Below, in pieces: positions 15,763-25,765 of a stretch of DNA of 64,000 nt; position 1 is the stretch's first letter; each line of letters begins with the position of its first letter. The translations under genes and the position numbers were made by a program. The DNA lies in NCBI RefSeq assembly GCF_003260195.1, contig NZ_QEIH01000002.1:372001-436000 (forward strand), written 5' to 3'. This DNA comes from Lutibacter citreus (GTDB lineage Bacteria > Bacteroidota > Bacteroidia > Flavobacteriales > Flavobacteriaceae). Under the pieces are notes generated by a model. That model made no database searches. It was not told the origin of the DNA and was given only the letters and a program-made list of their open reading frames with translations.

Positions 15763-16770
15763 ATGGCAGAAGACAAAGAAAAAGCAGCAAAATTAAAGGC
15801 ATTACAACTTACTTTAGATAAATTAGATAAGGCTTATGGAAAGGGAACTGTAATGAAAATGGGAGATGTTGCTATTGAAGATATAGATTCAATTTCATCG
15901 GGATCATTAGGTTTAGATTTAGCTTTAGGCGTTGGAGGATATCCACGTGGTAGAGTTATTGAAATATATGGACCAGAATCTTCAGGTAAAACAACGTTAA
16001 CTTTACATGCAATTGCTGAAGCTCAAAAAGCTGGCGGAATTGCAGCATTTATTGATGCGGAACACGCTTTTGATCGTTTTTATGCTGAAAAATTAGGTGT
16101 AGATGTAGATAACTTAATTATATCACAACCTGATCACGGAGAGCAAGCATTAGAAATTGCTGATAATTTAATTAGCTCTGGAGCAATTGATATTGTTGTA
16201 ATTGACTCGGTTGCTGCACTTACTCCAAAAAGTGAAATTGAAGGTGAAATGGGTGATTCTAAAATGGGATTACACGCACGTTTAATGTCACAAGCTTTAC
16301 GTAAATTAACAGGAACAATTCATAAAACAAATTGTACAGTATTTTTTATTAACCAATTACGTGAAAAAATTGGTGTAATGTTTGGAAACCCAGAAACAAC
16401 TACCGGTGGTAACGCTCTTAAATTTTACGCTTCTGTTCGTTTAGATATTAGAAGAAGAACGCAAATTAAAGATGGCGATAAAGTTATTGGGAACAGTACT
16501 AAGGTAAAAGTTGTTAAGAATAAAGTAGCACCACCTTTTACAATTGCAGAATTTGATATTATGTATGGAAAAGGAATTTCTAAAACTGGAGAAATTTTAG
16601 ATTTAGGTGTTGAATTTGGAATTGTAAAGAAAAGCGGTTCTTGGTTTAGTTATGGAGATACAAAATTAGGACAAGGTAGAGATGCTGTTAAAAGTTTAAT
16701 TCAAGACAATCCGGATTTAGCTGAAGAATTAGAAACTAAAATTAAAGAAGCTATTAATAAGGATAAATAA
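15763..16770 (+). CDS. recA: Recombinase RecA
   Basis: 335 residues, the normal length. Walker A is GPESSGKTT (about residues 70-78). The Walker B region is [12 protein letters not shown]. The [22 protein letters not shown] stretch (residues about 195-215) covers the L2 DNA-binding loop. It catalyses ATP-dependent strand exchange in homologous recombination and repair. The start codon follows a short A-rich leader. No LexA box is seen, consistent with the absence of a classic SOS system in many Bacteroidota. A small unknown gene starts two bases after its stop codon. Confidence 0.98.
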   Translation: MAEDKEKAAKLKALQLTLDKLDKAYGKGTVMKMGDVAIEDIDSISSGSLGLDLALGVGGYPRGRVIEIYGPESSGKTTLTLHAIAEAQKAGGIAAFIDAEHAFDRFYAEKLGVDVDNLIISQPDHGEQALEIADNLISSGAIDIVVIDSVAALTPKSEIEGEMGDSKMGLHARLMSQALRKLTGTIHKTNCTVFFINQLREKIGVMFGNPETTTGGNALKFYASVRLDIRRRTQIKDGDKVIGNSTKVKVVKNKVAPPFTIAEFDIMYGKGISKTGEILDLGVEFGIVKKSGSWFSYGDTKLGQGRDAVKSLIQDNPDLAEELETKIKEAINKDK

Positions 16771-16771
16771 A

Positions 16772-17194
16772 ATGATAATTAAATATCAAACCTTTATCAA
16801 TAAAAATCTGTTGACTGTTAAATTTGAAGGTGATTTTTGTATTAAAACATATGAAAGGCATATTTTAGATTTTACACAAAAACCTGAATGGGAATTTATT
16901 GATAAAGTTTTGATAGATTTAAGATTTTGTAAAATAAATTATAATATAGAAGACTTATATAAGATTGCTGAAATAAAGAAGAATTCCATGAAAAAGAAGC
17001 ATAAATCAGTTCAATTGGTTGATAAACCAATGATTACTGCTTTAGTTCACCTTTTGCAAAATGAATTTATTACTGATGAATTTATTTATTTGGAATATTG
17101 TAGTACTATAAAAATGGCAATTAATTTATTAGATTTAGATCTGGAAGAAACCAAAATTGAATCTATTTTAAATAATTTAGAACACACATTTTAA
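16772..17194 (+). CDS. Uncharacterised small protein, possibly STAS-like
   Basis: 140 residues; not recognised at family level. The N-terminal half has alternating strands and a helix (LLTVKFEGDF, then FIDKVLIDLRFCKINYNIEDLYKIAEIKK). The C-terminal half carries a helix and a short strand (FIYLEYCSTIKMAINLL). This arrangement resembles STAS/SpoIIAA-like small domains, and a protein of similar size and layout lies at 22340-22711 beside a histidine kinase. The gene begins two bases after recA, so it is probably co-transcribed with it. No function can be assigned. Confidence 0.65.
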   Translation: MIIKYQTFINKNLLTVKFEGDFCIKTYERHILDFTQKPEWEFIDKVLIDLRFCKINYNIEDLYKIAEIKKNSMKKKHKSVQLVDKPMITALVHLLQNEFITDEFIYLEYCSTIKMAINLLDLDLEETKIESILNNLEHTF

Positions 17195-17276
17195 TTATCT
17201 TTAAAATGTACTTTTAATATGAATAATTAAATGGTTTTAACATCATTTTATAACTTTAGTAATAACATTTTATTTT

Positions 17277-17726
17277 TTGAAAACTGAACCTTTAAAAAAG
17301 TTACTTGGAAGAACAGATATCGTAGATTTTCCAAAATTGGAATTATTTGGGATTGACATAAAAGTAGATACAGGTGCATACACTTCTAGTTTTCATTGTC
17401 ATCATATTGAATTAGAAAATAATATTTTAAAATGTCAATTCTTAGATCCAGAACATGAAAAATACCACGATAAATACTTCACATTTAAAGAGTTTATTCT
17501 AAAAAGTGTAAAAAGTTCGAATGGAATTACTGAAGATAGATTTATAGTAAAAACAGATATTCTTATTTTTAATGAAATTCATACCATTGAATTGTCGTTA
17601 ACAGAAAGAGGATCAATGACATATCCTGTTCTTTTAGGAAGAAAATTTTTATCTAAAAAATTTATAATAGATACTGCTAAAAAAAATATATCATTTAAAA
17701 AATTAAACAAAAAAGCATCAAAATGA
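17277..17726 (+). CDS. RimB-like retropepsin-fold zinc/aspartic protease
   Basis: 149-residue protein of the RimB/ATP-dependent zinc protease family (DUF785 type), with a retropepsin-like fold. The active-site motif is [13 protein letters not shown] (D-T-G-A near residue 33); the second conserved stretch is [11 protein letters not shown]. The start is a TTG at 17277, since no ATG lies near the family N-terminus ([13 protein letters not shown]). RimB-type proteins trim glutamate tails added by RimK. The stop codon overlaps the RimK-like start by four bases (ATGA), supporting a shared pathway. Confidence 0.85.
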   Translation: MKTEPLKKLLGRTDIVDFPKLELFGIDIKVDTGAYTSSFHCHHIELENNILKCQFLDPEHEKYHDKYFTFKEFILKSVKSSNGITEDRFIVKTDILIFNEIHTIELSLTERGSMTYPVLLGRKFLSKKFIIDTAKKNISFKKLNKKASK

Positions 17727-18598
17727 AAATTGTTATTTTATCAAGAAATCCAAATTTATACTCTACTAGAAGGTTGGTAGAAGCTGGTAAAAAGAGAAAT
17801 CATGAAATGATAATTGTAGATCATACTAAATGTGATATTATAATTGAAAAGAAAAAACCAGCTATACGATATAAAGAAGAATTGTTAACAGGTATTGATG
17901 CTGTAATACCTAGAATAGGTGCATCTGTAACATTTTTTGGAACAGCAGTGGTGCGTCAGTTTGAAATGATGAAAGTTTTTACAGCTGTAGAATCTCAGGC
18001 ATTAATGAGATCAAGAGATAAATTAAGAAGTTTACAAGTACTTTCAAGAGCAGGTTTAGGTTTGCCTAAAACGGTTTTTACAAACTATTCAAAAAACGTA
18101 GATGATGTAATTGATAGTGTAGGTGGAGCACCAGTAGTTATTAAATTGCTAGAAGGTACACAAGGTTTGGGTGTAGTTTTAGCTGAAACGCGTACTGCTG
18201 CAACTTCAGTATTAGAAGCTTTTAACGGCTTACAAGCTCGTGTAATAGCACAAGAATTTATAAAAGAAGCAAAAGGCGCTGATATTCGTGTTTTTGTGGT
18301 TGATGGTGTTGTAATTGGAGCAATGAAAAGACAAGGTAAAGAAGGAGAGTTTCGCTCTAATTTACATAGAGGAGGTTCAGCAGAAATTATTGAATTATCC
18401 GTTGATGAAGAAAATGCAGCTTTAAAAGCTGCGCGTGTTATGGGGTTAGGTGTTGCTGGAGTTGATTTGTTACAATCTGAACGAGGACCATTAATTTTAG
18501 AAGTAAATTCTTCACCGGGTTTAGAAGGAATTGAGTCAGCTACTGGAAGAGATATTGCAGGTAAAATTATTCATTATATAGAGCGTCATGCCGAATGA
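17723..18598 (+). CDS. rimK: RimK-family ATP-grasp alpha-L-glutamate ligase
   Basis: 291 residues, the normal RimK length. ATP-grasp signatures: [18 protein letters not shown] (Lys and glycine-rich loop), [31 protein letters not shown], and [15 protein letters not shown] with the metal-binding E-x-N. RimK adds glutamate residues to the C-terminus of ribosomal protein S6 and also makes poly-alpha-glutamate. It is translationally coupled to the RimB-like gene and overlaps the next gene by 11 bases, so the three form one cassette. Confidence 0.93.
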   Translation: MKIVILSRNPNLYSTRRLVEAGKKRNHEMIIVDHTKCDIIIEKKKPAIRYKEELLTGIDAVIPRIGASVTFFGTAVVRQFEMMKVFTAVESQALMRSRDKLRSLQVLSRAGLGLPKTVFTNYSKNVDDVIDSVGGAPVVIKLLEGTQGLGVVLAETRTAATSVLEAFNGLQARVIAQEFIKEAKGADIRVFVVDGVVIGAMKRQGKEGEFRSNLHRGGSAEIIELSVDEENAALKAARVMGLGVAGVDLLQSERGPLILEVNSSPGLEGIESATGRDIAGKIIHYIERHAE

Positions 18599-19547
18599 TT
18601 TTAAAATTCTCAATCAAAAGATTGGGTTAGGAGAAACGGTAACAATTAATATGGATATTGCGCGTTTAACAACACGTTCAAAAATTGATATTCCTATTAT
18701 TGTTTCTAGAGGTAAAGAAAAAGGACCTTGTTTATTATTAGTTGGCGGTATTCATGGAGATGAAACTAACGGAATAGAAATTGTACGTCAGATTATAGCT
18801 GCTGGTTATCATAAACCTGAAAAAGGGACTATTATTTGTATTCCTTTATTAAATGTTTTTGGGTTTTTAAACCAAACAAGAGAATTTCCTGATGGTAGAG
18901 ATTTAAATAGAATGTTTCCTGGCTCTAAAAAAGGCTCTTCTGCAAGTAAATTTGCTTATTATTTAATGACAGAAGTGATTCCAAAAATTGATTATTGTAT
19001 AGATTATCATACAGGTGGAGCGCAACGTTTTAATTATTCTCAAGTAAGAATAAATGGAACAGATGCTGCTACTTTAGAATTAGCAAAAGTGTTTGGAGCA
19101 CCTTTTATTGTGTTTAGTAAAAGCCAGGAAAAAACATTTAGAAATTCAATGGTAAAATTAGGTAAAAAAGTTTTGCTTTTTGAAGGTGGAAAATCGTTGA
19201 ATTTTGATAAAAGTGTAACAAAATCAGGTATTCAAGGCGCTATAAATGTAATGCATTATTTAGGGTTACGAGATTTTTCTTCAAAAATTATAGTACCTTC
19301 ACAAGATAAAACTCCTATTATTATTCAAAGTTCAAAATGGATTAGAGCTAGACATTCAGGGATGTATAGATCATATATTAGAGCGGGGCAAAAAGTTGAA
19401 AAAGGAATTAAATTAGGTAGTATATCTGACCCATATGGTGATTTTGAAAAAATATTTAAAAACCCACAAGAAGGGTATATTTTAAATTCAAATCATTCTC
19501 CTGTTGTTATTCATGGTGACGCATTATTACATATTGGTTTTGAATAA
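18588..19547 (+). CDS. Succinylglutamate desuccinylase/aspartoacylase-family zinc carboxypeptidase-like protein
   Basis: 319 residues of the M14-like AstE/AspA family. Zinc ligands are expected in [11 protein letters not shown] (His and Glu) and DYHTGG (His). The RDLNRMFPG segment carries the conserved substrate Arg-Asn-Arg set. A C-terminal beta domain follows ([22 protein letters not shown]). It would hydrolyse an N-acyl-amino acid or a related amide. The overlap with rimK suggests action on a glutamate-containing modification or product of RimK, but this is inferred from context only. Confidence 0.88.
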   Translation: MPNDFKILNQKIGLGETVTINMDIARLTTRSKIDIPIIVSRGKEKGPCLLLVGGIHGDETNGIEIVRQIIAAGYHKPEKGTIICIPLLNVFGFLNQTREFPDGRDLNRMFPGSKKGSSASKFAYYLMTEVIPKIDYCIDYHTGGAQRFNYSQVRINGTDAATLELAKVFGAPFIVFSKSQEKTFRNSMVKLGKKVLLFEGGKSLNFDKSVTKSGIQGAINVMHYLGLRDFSSKIIVPSQDKTPIIIQSSKWIRARHSGMYRSYIRAGQKVEKGIKLGSISDPYGDFEKIFKNPQEGYILNSNHSPVVIHGDALLHIGFE

Positions 19548-19550
19548 ATA

Positions 19551-20477
19551 ATGTTAAAAGTAGATAACATATCATTTGGTTATACTTTAAAAGAAGTATT
19601 AAAAAATATTAGTTTTACGGCTAATAAAGGGGATTATGTTGCCATTGTTGGTGAAAGTGGTTGTGGAAAAAGCACACTTTTAGAAATTATTTATGGCTTA
19701 CTTCATATTGAAAAAGGTGCAGTTTACTGGAATGATATAAAGTTACTTGGACCTAATTTCTATTTAATTCCGGGAGAAGATTTTATGAAATACCTTCCGC
19801 AAGATTTCGATTTAATGCCTTATATAACTGTTGAGGAAAATATTGGTAAAAATTTATCGTTTTTAGACGAAAATAGAAGCCAAAGAATAAGCGAATTGTT
19901 AGAAGTTGTTGATATGGTTGACTTTTTAAAAACAAAGGTTAAAAACTTGAGCGGAGGTCAAAAACAGCGTGTTGCCATTGCAAAAGTATTGGCAAAAGAA
20001 CCAGAAGTTTTATTGTTAGATGAACCTTTTAGCCATATTGATAATTTTAGAAAAAATAAATTAAGGAGAAATCTTTTTAAATATTTAAAATCTAAAAATA
20101 TTTTGTGTTTAGTTGCAACACACGATACTACAGATGCGCTATCATTTGCTGATGAAATTATAGTTTTAAAAGATGCTAAAATAGTAGAAAAAGGAACTCC
20201 AGAGAAAATTTATAATAATCCAAAATCTGCATATGTGGCTTCATTTTTTAATGAAATTAATAATATTTCATCTGAAATTTCAGGAGTAAAAAACAAAACA
20301 CTTTTCTATCCAAATGAAATTAAAACTGTTGATAATTCAGATAAAAAAGTAGCTGTTATTTCTTCTTATTTTAAAGGTAGTTACTATCTAATTGAAGCAA
20401 TATTAAATAATAAAATTATTTATTTTGAAAGTCCAAAAAAGTTAGAAACGAATCAACATGTATTTATAAATATGTAA
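19551..20477 (+). CDS. ABC transporter ATP-binding protein without a nearby permease
   Basis: 308 residues. Walker A is GESGCGKST (about residues 37-45), signature LSGGQKQR, Walker B EVLLLDEP, and the switch His is in VATHDT. The first 215 residues form the nucleotide-binding domain. About 75 further residues form a TOBE-like tail, as in MalK/PotA-type importers. No membrane or binding-protein gene is adjacent, so the partner is elsewhere or the protein has another role. It starts three bases after the aspartoacylase-like gene and is probably in the rimK operon. Its stop abuts the convergent histidine kinase gene with no gap. Confidence 0.88.
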   Translation: MLKVDNISFGYTLKEVLKNISFTANKGDYVAIVGESGCGKSTLLEIIYGLLHIEKGAVYWNDIKLLGPNFYLIPGEDFMKYLPQDFDLMPYITVEENIGKNLSFLDENRSQRISELLEVVDMVDFLKTKVKNLSGGQKQRVAIAKVLAKEPEVLLLDEPFSHIDNFRKNKLRRNLFKYLKSKNILCLVATHDTTDALSFADEIIVLKDAKIVEKGTPEKIYNNPKSAYVASFFNEINNISSEISGVKNKTLFYPNEIKTVDNSDKKVAVISSYFKGSYYLIEAILNNKIIYFESPKKLETNQHVFINM

Positions 20478-21842
20478 TTAAATAGCTGTTTTATAAGTGC
20501 TTAAAGGTAATGAAACATAAACCCTAGTTCCATTTTTTACATTACTCTTAACCCTAATATTTCCGTTGTTTAATGTTAAGAACTCTTTACAAAGTTTTAA
20601 ACCTAAACCAGTCCCTTTTTCTTTATTGGTTCCATAAGTTGAAACCGTAGAATTTAATTCAAAAACCTTTAATTGCGTCTCTTTATCTAAACCAACTCCG
20701 TTGTCAATTATTACAATTGTACAAGTATTGTTAGTTTCATCAATTTTATCTAAATCAATTTCAATTTCCCCATCATCAGGTGTAAATTTTATAGAATTTG
20801 ATATAAGGTTTCTAATAACTGTATCTATCATATTAGAATCGGCATAAACAAATAAATCATTTTTAAAATTACAATTTAACGAGAGGTTTTTTAATTTAAT
20901 TTGTGATTTAAAAAGATGAATATTATTAGCTATAATTTCCTGAATATTTAGGTTTGTAGGTTTACAAACAATTAATCCAGCATTTGCATTTGCCCATTTT
21001 AATAAATTATCTAATAAATTGAATGTGTTTTTACTGTTTTGGTAAAGAGTTTTGGTTAATTTTTCTCTTACTTCATCATTTATATTGTTTAACCAAAGAA
21101 GCTCCCCAATTTGTTGAAGACCTCCAAGCGGACCTCTTAAGTCGTGTGCAATAATTGAAAAGAACTTATTTTTACTTTTGTTTAATTCACGCAGTTTTAA
21201 ATTGTCTTTTTCTTTTAAAATAAAAATTAAAAGTAATGGGAAAATCAAGTTAAGAGTTAGGTAAAAAATGACAGGTATTACCATAACATAATTCATTGAA
21301 TACATTTCAACTCCATTTATTTTAAGAGCTCCAAAACTACGTGTTAAAATTAACAAAGAAATTATGGTAAACATATATCCTGTTAAGTATTGTATTTTAG
21401 TTTTTCCTTTAGCTGTTAAAAGTATATAACTAGAAATTATATACATTATGGCAACATTTAGTGACATAATAACTATTCTGTGACTTTCAGAAGAGGTAAT
21501 AAAAAAATAGGCTATAATAGATAAAATTAATGGAATTAATAGGTATTGTTTAAAGTGCCTAAAATTAAATTTTCGATCAATAAAAGAAATACAATAAAGT
21601 TCGTAATACACAAGAAATAAATAGATAGTGCTATTTATAATAATACTTAAATGGCTTGGTAAACCGTCTCTTAATGAGAGTATTATTAAAAAAAGGATAC
21701 CTAATACTCTTGATAATACAAAAATATCAATAATAGGATTTTTTTCTTTATATATTCTAATGTAAATAGCAAATAAAGCTATAATAAATATATTTGCGGC
21801 TGCTGAGAAAATGAATAATGTTTTTACATCAATATTTACCAT
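20478..21842 (-). CDS. Membrane histidine kinase
   Basis: 454 residues. About seven hydrophobic segments span residues 8-210 and form a multi-pass sensor region of 7TM type that I do not recognise precisely. HisKA follows, with the phospho-acceptor His233 in IIAHDLRGPLGG. The ATPase domain has the N box IRNLISNSIKFT, G1 DNGVG, and G2 GTGLGLKLCKEF. No receiver domain is fused and no response regulator is adjacent. It is the last gene of a leftward operon with the flippase, a small unknown protein and dut. Signal and target unknown. Confidence 0.88.
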   Translation of the reverse strand: MVNIDVKTLFIFSAAANIFIIALFAIYIRIYKEKNPIIDIFVLSRVLGILFLIILSLRDGLPSHLSIIINSTIYLFLVYYELYCISFIDRKFNFRHFKQYLLIPLILSIIAYFFITSSESHRIVIMSLNVAIMYIISSYILLTAKGKTKIQYLTGYMFTIISLLILTRSFGALKINGVEMYSMNYVMVIPVIFYLTLNLIFPLLLIFILKEKDNLKLRELNKSKNKFFSIIAHDLRGPLGGLQQIGELLWLNNINDEVREKLTKTLYQNSKNTFNLLDNLLKWANANAGLIVCKPTNLNIQEIIANNIHLFKSQIKLKNLSLNCNFKNDLFVYADSNMIDTVIRNLISNSIKFTPDDGEIEIDLDKIDETNNTCTIVIIDNGVGLDKETQLKVFELNSTVSTYGTNKEKGTGLGLKLCKEFLTLNNGNIRVKSNVKNGTRVYVSLPLSTYKTAI

Positions 21843-21893
21843 TACTTTTTTTAGTTTGTGTGGATTCTATATTAGAATATAAAATATAAATAT

Positions 21894-22325
21894 CTAAACT
21901 CCAGTACTTCCAAATCCACCAGCACCACGGTCAGTTTCGCTTAATACTTCAACTACATCCCACTCAGCACGTTCGTGTTTTGCAATTACTAATTGAGCAA
22001 TACGTTCACCATCATTTATTACAAAATTATCATTAGATAAATTAACTAAAATAACACCGATTTCTCCTCTATAATCTGCATCTACAGTTCCAGGAGCATT
22101 TAAAACAGTAATTCCTTTTTTTGCTGCCAACCCACTTCTTGGTCTAACTTGTGCCTCTGTTCCAACAGGTAATGCAATAAATAATCCTGTTTTGATAATT
22201 GTACGCTCTAATGGTTTTAAAGTAATAGCTTCGTTAATATTTGCTCGTAAATCCATTCCGGCAGAAGCAATAGTTTCGTAGTTGGGTAATTCGTGTTTAG
22301 ATTTATTAATTATTTGTATTTGCAT
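21894..22325 (-). CDS. dut: Deoxyuridine 5'-triphosphate nucleotidohydrolase
   Basis: 143 residues, typical trimeric dUTPase. All five motifs are visible: [41 protein letters not shown], and the C-terminal P-loop-like [10 protein letters not shown]. It hydrolyses dUTP to dUMP, which keeps uracil out of DNA and feeds dTMP synthesis. It lies 14 bases downstream of a small unknown gene in a leftward operon. Confidence 0.97.
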   Translation of the reverse strand: MQIQIINKSKHELPNYETIASAGMDLRANINEAITLKPLERTIIKTGLFIALPVGTEAQVRPRSGLAAKKGITVLNAPGTVDADYRGEIGVILVNLSNDNFVINDGERIAQLVIAKHERAEWDVVEVLSETDRGAGGFGSTGV

Positions 22326-22339
22326 TTTTTTGTAGTTTA

Positions 22340-22711
22340 TTATGAGTTATTTAACCAGTTTAAAGCCGCACTTTTAGTTGCGAAAATTTCAATCTTATAG
22401 TTATTTATTTCGGCAAGCTCTTTGTACAACATAGTAAGTACTGTATTTATGGGATTGTCAATTAAAATAGCATCAATAATACAATCGTAATTTTTTAGGG
22501 ATTTATTATTTTCTTCTACAATTATATTTAAGTCGTCAATTGAAAAATCAAAGATAGCTTTTTCTGAATTTGATATTATTTTTAATGTTCTTGGATATTT
22601 CTTATTATTTTTTGTGTTAATTATATAATTAACAATTTCGGATAAAGTTACAGTTCCAGAATAATTAACCTCAAGAATATTGGAGTTTTCATTGAATTTA
22701 TACTCAAGCAT
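22340..22711 (-). CDS. Uncharacterised small protein, possibly STAS-like
   Basis: 123 residues; family not recognised. It starts with beta strands ([22 protein letters not shown]), has a central strand/helix region ([20 protein letters not shown]) and ends in a helix ([13 protein letters not shown]). The size, the start Y-K-F-x-E-x-x-N-x-L-x-V and the tail [12 protein letters not shown] resemble SpoIIAA-like/STAS-type proteins and the protein at 16772-17194. It lies between the flippase and dut genes in an operon ending with a histidine kinase. Function unknown. Confidence 0.6.
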   Translation of the reverse strand: MLEYKFNENSNILEVNYSGTVTLSEIVNYIINTKNNKKYPRTLKIISNSEKAIFDFSIDDLNIIVEENNKSLKNYDCIIDAILIDNPINTVLTMLYKELAEINNYKIEIFATKSAALNWLNNS

Positions 22712-22716
22712 ATACT

Positions 22717-24177
22717 TTAATGTTTTCGCTTTAAAATTGCTAATAACTCCTTTTTTTCATTTATAAATATTAAAATTCCAAAAAGAATAACTAAAAGTAC
22801 AGACACCAAATAGTTTTCTCTAAAATAATTGAAAGAGAGGTAAGATATTGCTATAGCACTTAATAAATAACTTAATGTTTTTTTAATATTATACGGTACA
22901 GGATAATGTTTTTTACCAATAAAATAGGAGAGAAGCATCATAGTTCCGTAAGCGATTAATGTAGCCCAAGCTGATGCCATAAATCCTATTTTAGGAATCA
23001 TAATTACATTTAAAACAATAGTAATTAAGGCTCCAATTATAGAAAAATACATTGCAAATCTGGTTTTATCTGTTAATTTATACCAAATAGATAAATTGTG
23101 ATAAATTCCTAAAAATAGATTTGCTAATAAAACAACAGGAACAATTACAATAGCATCCCAATAATTTTTGTTTATAAAAGGAATTTTTAAAAGATCAATA
23201 AAAACAACAATTCCAACAAATACTAGTGCTCCAATTATTATAAAATAATTGAGGATTAATGCATATGTATGTTTTGCATTTTTGTTTGTAGAATGGTTAA
23301 AAAAGAAAGGCTCTGCACCTAATCTAAAAGCCATTATGTAAAGGTTCATAAAAATTGCTAGTTTATAACAAGCCGCATAAATTCCCATTGCATTTTTATC
23401 TAGCATTCTACCAATAAGAAGTTTATCTAAATTCTCATTAATTACATAAGCTACACCAGCAATTGCAATTGGCCAGCTATAGGAAATCATTTTTTTAAAA
23501 ATTGAACGATCAAAACTCCATTTAAACTTAAGTAAAATTGGAAATAGCAATAGAAACGAAACAATACTACCAATTATGTTAGCAATAAATATAAAGTTAA
23601 CTATATAGGTGTTTTCATAGGCTTCTTTTAAGACTAAGGGAACGGTTTTACCTTCGTTTAAAAAATTAGGAATAAATTTTAAAAATAAGAGGTTTATAGA
23701 TACTATTATTGCAACGTTTATAAGTTTAATTGTAGCGTATCTAATAGGCCTGTTTGAAGCTCTTAAGAAGGCAAATGGGATAACAGCTAGTGTATCTACA
23801 GCCATAATTGCTATAAATAATTTTAATTGAGTTGGATTTGATGTAAAATCGAAAAAATTAATAAAAAAATCGGCAAAATAGAAGGTTCCAATCACAAACA
23901 AAATTGCTGAAATTGATAAACTTATAAATGAAGTAGAAACTAAGGCATCTTTCTTTTTTTCGTCTTTATAAAACCTAAAAAAAGCAGTTTCAAACCCAAA
24001 AGTTAATAAAACCGAGAAAAGAGCAGCCCAAATATAAAAGTTAGCATTCTCAGCATAATTACTTTTTGGTAAAGCATCGGTATGCACTTTTACCAGTAAA
24101 AAGTTAATAACTCTAGGCAAAACAGCTGCAAAACCGTAAATAAGTGTGTCTTTAAAAAATCGTTTAAGAATGCTCAA
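22717..24177 (-). CDS. Polysaccharide/O-antigen flippase (Wzx/MOP family)
   Basis: 486 residues with 12-14 hydrophobic helices across the whole length, typical of polysaccharide transporters of the MOP exporter superfamily. The N-terminal segment FFKDTLIYGFAAVLPRVINFLLVKVHTDAL is the usual start of this family. It probably flips lipid-linked oligosaccharide repeat units across the inner membrane for cell-wall polysaccharide assembly. It is the first gene of a leftward operon that ends with the histidine kinase. No glycosyltransferases are adjacent. Confidence 0.9.
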   Translation of the reverse strand: MSILKRFFKDTLIYGFAAVLPRVINFLLVKVHTDALPKSNYAENANFYIWAALFSVLLTFGFETAFFRFYKDEKKKDALVSTSFISLSISAILFVIGTFYFADFFINFFDFTSNPTQLKLFIAIMAVDTLAVIPFAFLRASNRPIRYATIKLINVAIIVSINLLFLKFIPNFLNEGKTVPLVLKEAYENTYIVNFIFIANIIGSIVSFLLLFPILLKFKWSFDRSIFKKMISYSWPIAIAGVAYVINENLDKLLIGRMLDKNAMGIYAACYKLAIFMNLYIMAFRLGAEPFFFNHSTNKNAKHTYALILNYFIIIGALVFVGIVVFIDLLKIPFINKNYWDAIVIVPVVLLANLFLGIYHNLSIWYKLTDKTRFAMYFSIIGALITIVLNVIMIPKIGFMASAWATLIAYGTMMLLSYFIGKKHYPVPYNIKKTLSYLLSAIAISYLSFNYFRENYLVSVLLVILFGILIFINEKKELLAILKRKH

Positions 24178-24205
24178 GTTAATTTAAATTAATTGTATAA
24201 AAATA

Positions 24206-24213
24206 CAAATGTA
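24206..24213 (-). promoter_or_regulatory. Possible -7 box of the flippase-dut operon
   Basis: TACATTTG on the minus strand is a perfect TAnnTTTG match, 28 bases upstream of the flippase start codon. No -33 TTG is found at proper spacing. Confidence 0.4.
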
Positions 24214-24331
24214 ATAATAGCTTACAATAAATTGTAATTACTTTGAAGAAGGTTCATTATTGTTTGTAAAATTAAAATACAATTTAACTATTGTTTAGTA
24301 GTTTTTAGAGACCGATTTCAATTAGTTTTTT

Positions 24332-24339
24332 TACTTTTG
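24332..24339 (+). promoter_or_regulatory. Possible -7 box of gpsA
   Basis: TACTTTTG, a perfect TAnnTTTG match, lies 20 bases before the gpsA start codon. No TTG is seen at -33. Confidence 0.45.
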
Positions 24340-24359
24340 AATGAATAAAATTTTATAAA

Positions 24360-25358
24360 ATGAATTATAATAATCCTAAAATTGCTGTTTTTGGAAGTGG
24401 AAGTTGGGCAACGGCAATTGTAAAAATGTTATGTGAAAATTTAGAGCAAGTTGGTTGGTATGTAAGAAATGAAAGTGTTGTTAAATATATAAAAGAGAAC
24501 GAGCACAACCCAAATTATATAAGTTCGGCTACTTTTAATGTTGATCAATTGTATATATCTAGTGATATAAATAAAATGGTAGATTATGCTGATATTTTAA
24601 TTTTTGCAATTCCTTCTGCTTTTGTAAAAAATGAACTTGATAAGATAAAAGAGCCTTTAACTTCAAAAATAATTTTTTCAGCCATTAAAGGAATTATTCC
24701 AGAAAGCGGATTGATAGTAGGTAAACATTTTAATGAAAAGTTAAATATTCCATTTGAAAATATTGGAGTAATTACAGGTCCATGTCATGCAGAAGAGGTT
24801 GCAATGGAACGTTTATCATATTTAACAATTGCTTGTATGGATAAAAAAAAGGCAAGTGTATTAAGTAAATGCCTGGCAAGTGAATACATTAAAACTAAAA
24901 CTTCTGATGATATAATTGGAACAGAATATGCGGCAATGTTGAAAAACATTTACGCAATTGCGGCAGGAATAGCACATGGTTTGGGATATGGAGATAATTT
25001 TCAATCGGTACTAATGTCTAATTCAATTCGTGAAATGAAACGTTTTATTAAAAAGGTTCATAAAATGAAGAGGAATATTAATAATTCTGCATACTTAGGT
25101 GATTTATTGGTTACAGGATATTCAGTATTTAGTAGAAACAGAATGTTTGGAAATATGATAGGAAAGGGATATACCGTAAAAAGTGCCCAAATGGAAATGA
25201 GTATGATTGCCGAAGGTTATTATGCAGCAAAAAGTGCGTATAAGATTAAAGATGAAAATGGTGCAAATACTCCAATAATTGACGCGGTTTATGAGATTTT
25301 GTATAAAAATAAAAACCCCAAAAAGGTGTTTAAAGCCTTAACAGATAAGTTAGATTAG
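24360..25358 (+). CDS. gpsA: NAD(P)-dependent glycerol-3-phosphate dehydrogenase
   Basis: 332 residues, the normal length. The Rossmann motif is IAVFGSGSWATAIVKML. FAIPSAFVKNEL and FSAIKGIIPESG are typical, and GPCHAEEVAMERLSYLTIA matches the GPsxAxE segment. The catalytic Lys is in EYAAMLKNIYAIAAGIAHGLG. It reduces dihydroxyacetone phosphate to sn-glycerol-3-phosphate for phospholipid synthesis. It stands alone, with divergent transcription from the flippase operon. Confidence 0.96.
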   Translation: MNYNNPKIAVFGSGSWATAIVKMLCENLEQVGWYVRNESVVKYIKENEHNPNYISSATFNVDQLYISSDINKMVDYADILIFAIPSAFVKNELDKIKEPLTSKIIFSAIKGIIPESGLIVGKHFNEKLNIPFENIGVITGPCHAEEVAMERLSYLTIACMDKKKASVLSKCLASEYIKTKTSDDIIGTEYAAMLKNIYAIAAGIAHGLGYGDNFQSVLMSNSIREMKRFIKKVHKMKRNINNSAYLGDLLVTGYSVFSRNRMFGNMIGKGYTVKSAQMEMSMIAEGYYAAKSAYKIKDENGANTPIIDAVYEILYKNKNPKKVFKALTDKLD

Positions 25359-25421
25359 GGGTGTTTATAAAAAATTAGTATAAAAATCTATAAAAAGATT
25401 ACTTAAACAACGAAATAATAG

Positions 25422-25429
25422 TAACTTAG
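25422..25429 (+). promoter_or_regulatory. Possible -7 box of the cold-shock gene
   Basis: TAACTTAG matches TAnnTTTG except for one base. Its 5' flank AATAATAG is the same as in the duplicated promoter block at 10127. It is 22 bases before the start codon. Confidence 0.35.
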
Positions 25430-25451
25430 TGCTTTAATATATTATTTAACA

Positions 25452-25643
25452 ATGAAAACAGGTACAGTAAAATTTTTTAACGAATCTAAAGGTTTTGGAT
25501 TTGTAACAGAAGATGGTTCAAACACAGATTATTTCGTTCACATTTCAGGATTGATTGATGAAATCAGAGAAGGTGACACAGTTGAGTTTGAGCTTAAAGA
25601 AGGTAAAAAAGGTTTAAATGCAGTTAACGTAAAAGTTGTATAA
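25452..25643 (+). CDS. Cold-shock domain protein
   Basis: 63-residue single cold-shock domain. RNP1 is KGFGFVT and RNP2 is YFVHISGL. The protein binds single-stranded RNA or DNA as an RNA chaperone. The last strand, GKKGLNAVNVKVV, is typical for the Bacteroidota form. Monocistronic, with a strong terminator following. Confidence 0.96.
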   Translation: MKTGTVKFFNESKGFGFVTEDGSNTDYFVHISGLIDEIREGDTVEFELKEGKKGLNAVNVKVV

Positions 25644-25670
25644 GCAGTAAATAAAATCTTTTAAAAACTT

Positions 25671-25701
25671 AAAGCTTGTTCTATTAGAACAAGCTTTTTT
25701 T
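25671..25701 (+). terminator. Rho-independent terminator of the cold-shock gene
   Basis: Stem AAAGCTTGTTCTA pairs with the following TAGAACAAGCTTT and ends in a run of Ts. It lies 28 bases after the stop codon. Confidence 0.9.
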
Positions 25702-25765
25702 ATTGATATTAATCATAAACTTAAAAATTGTTATTTGGTATCTTTATAGTTGAAAAATATTATTT

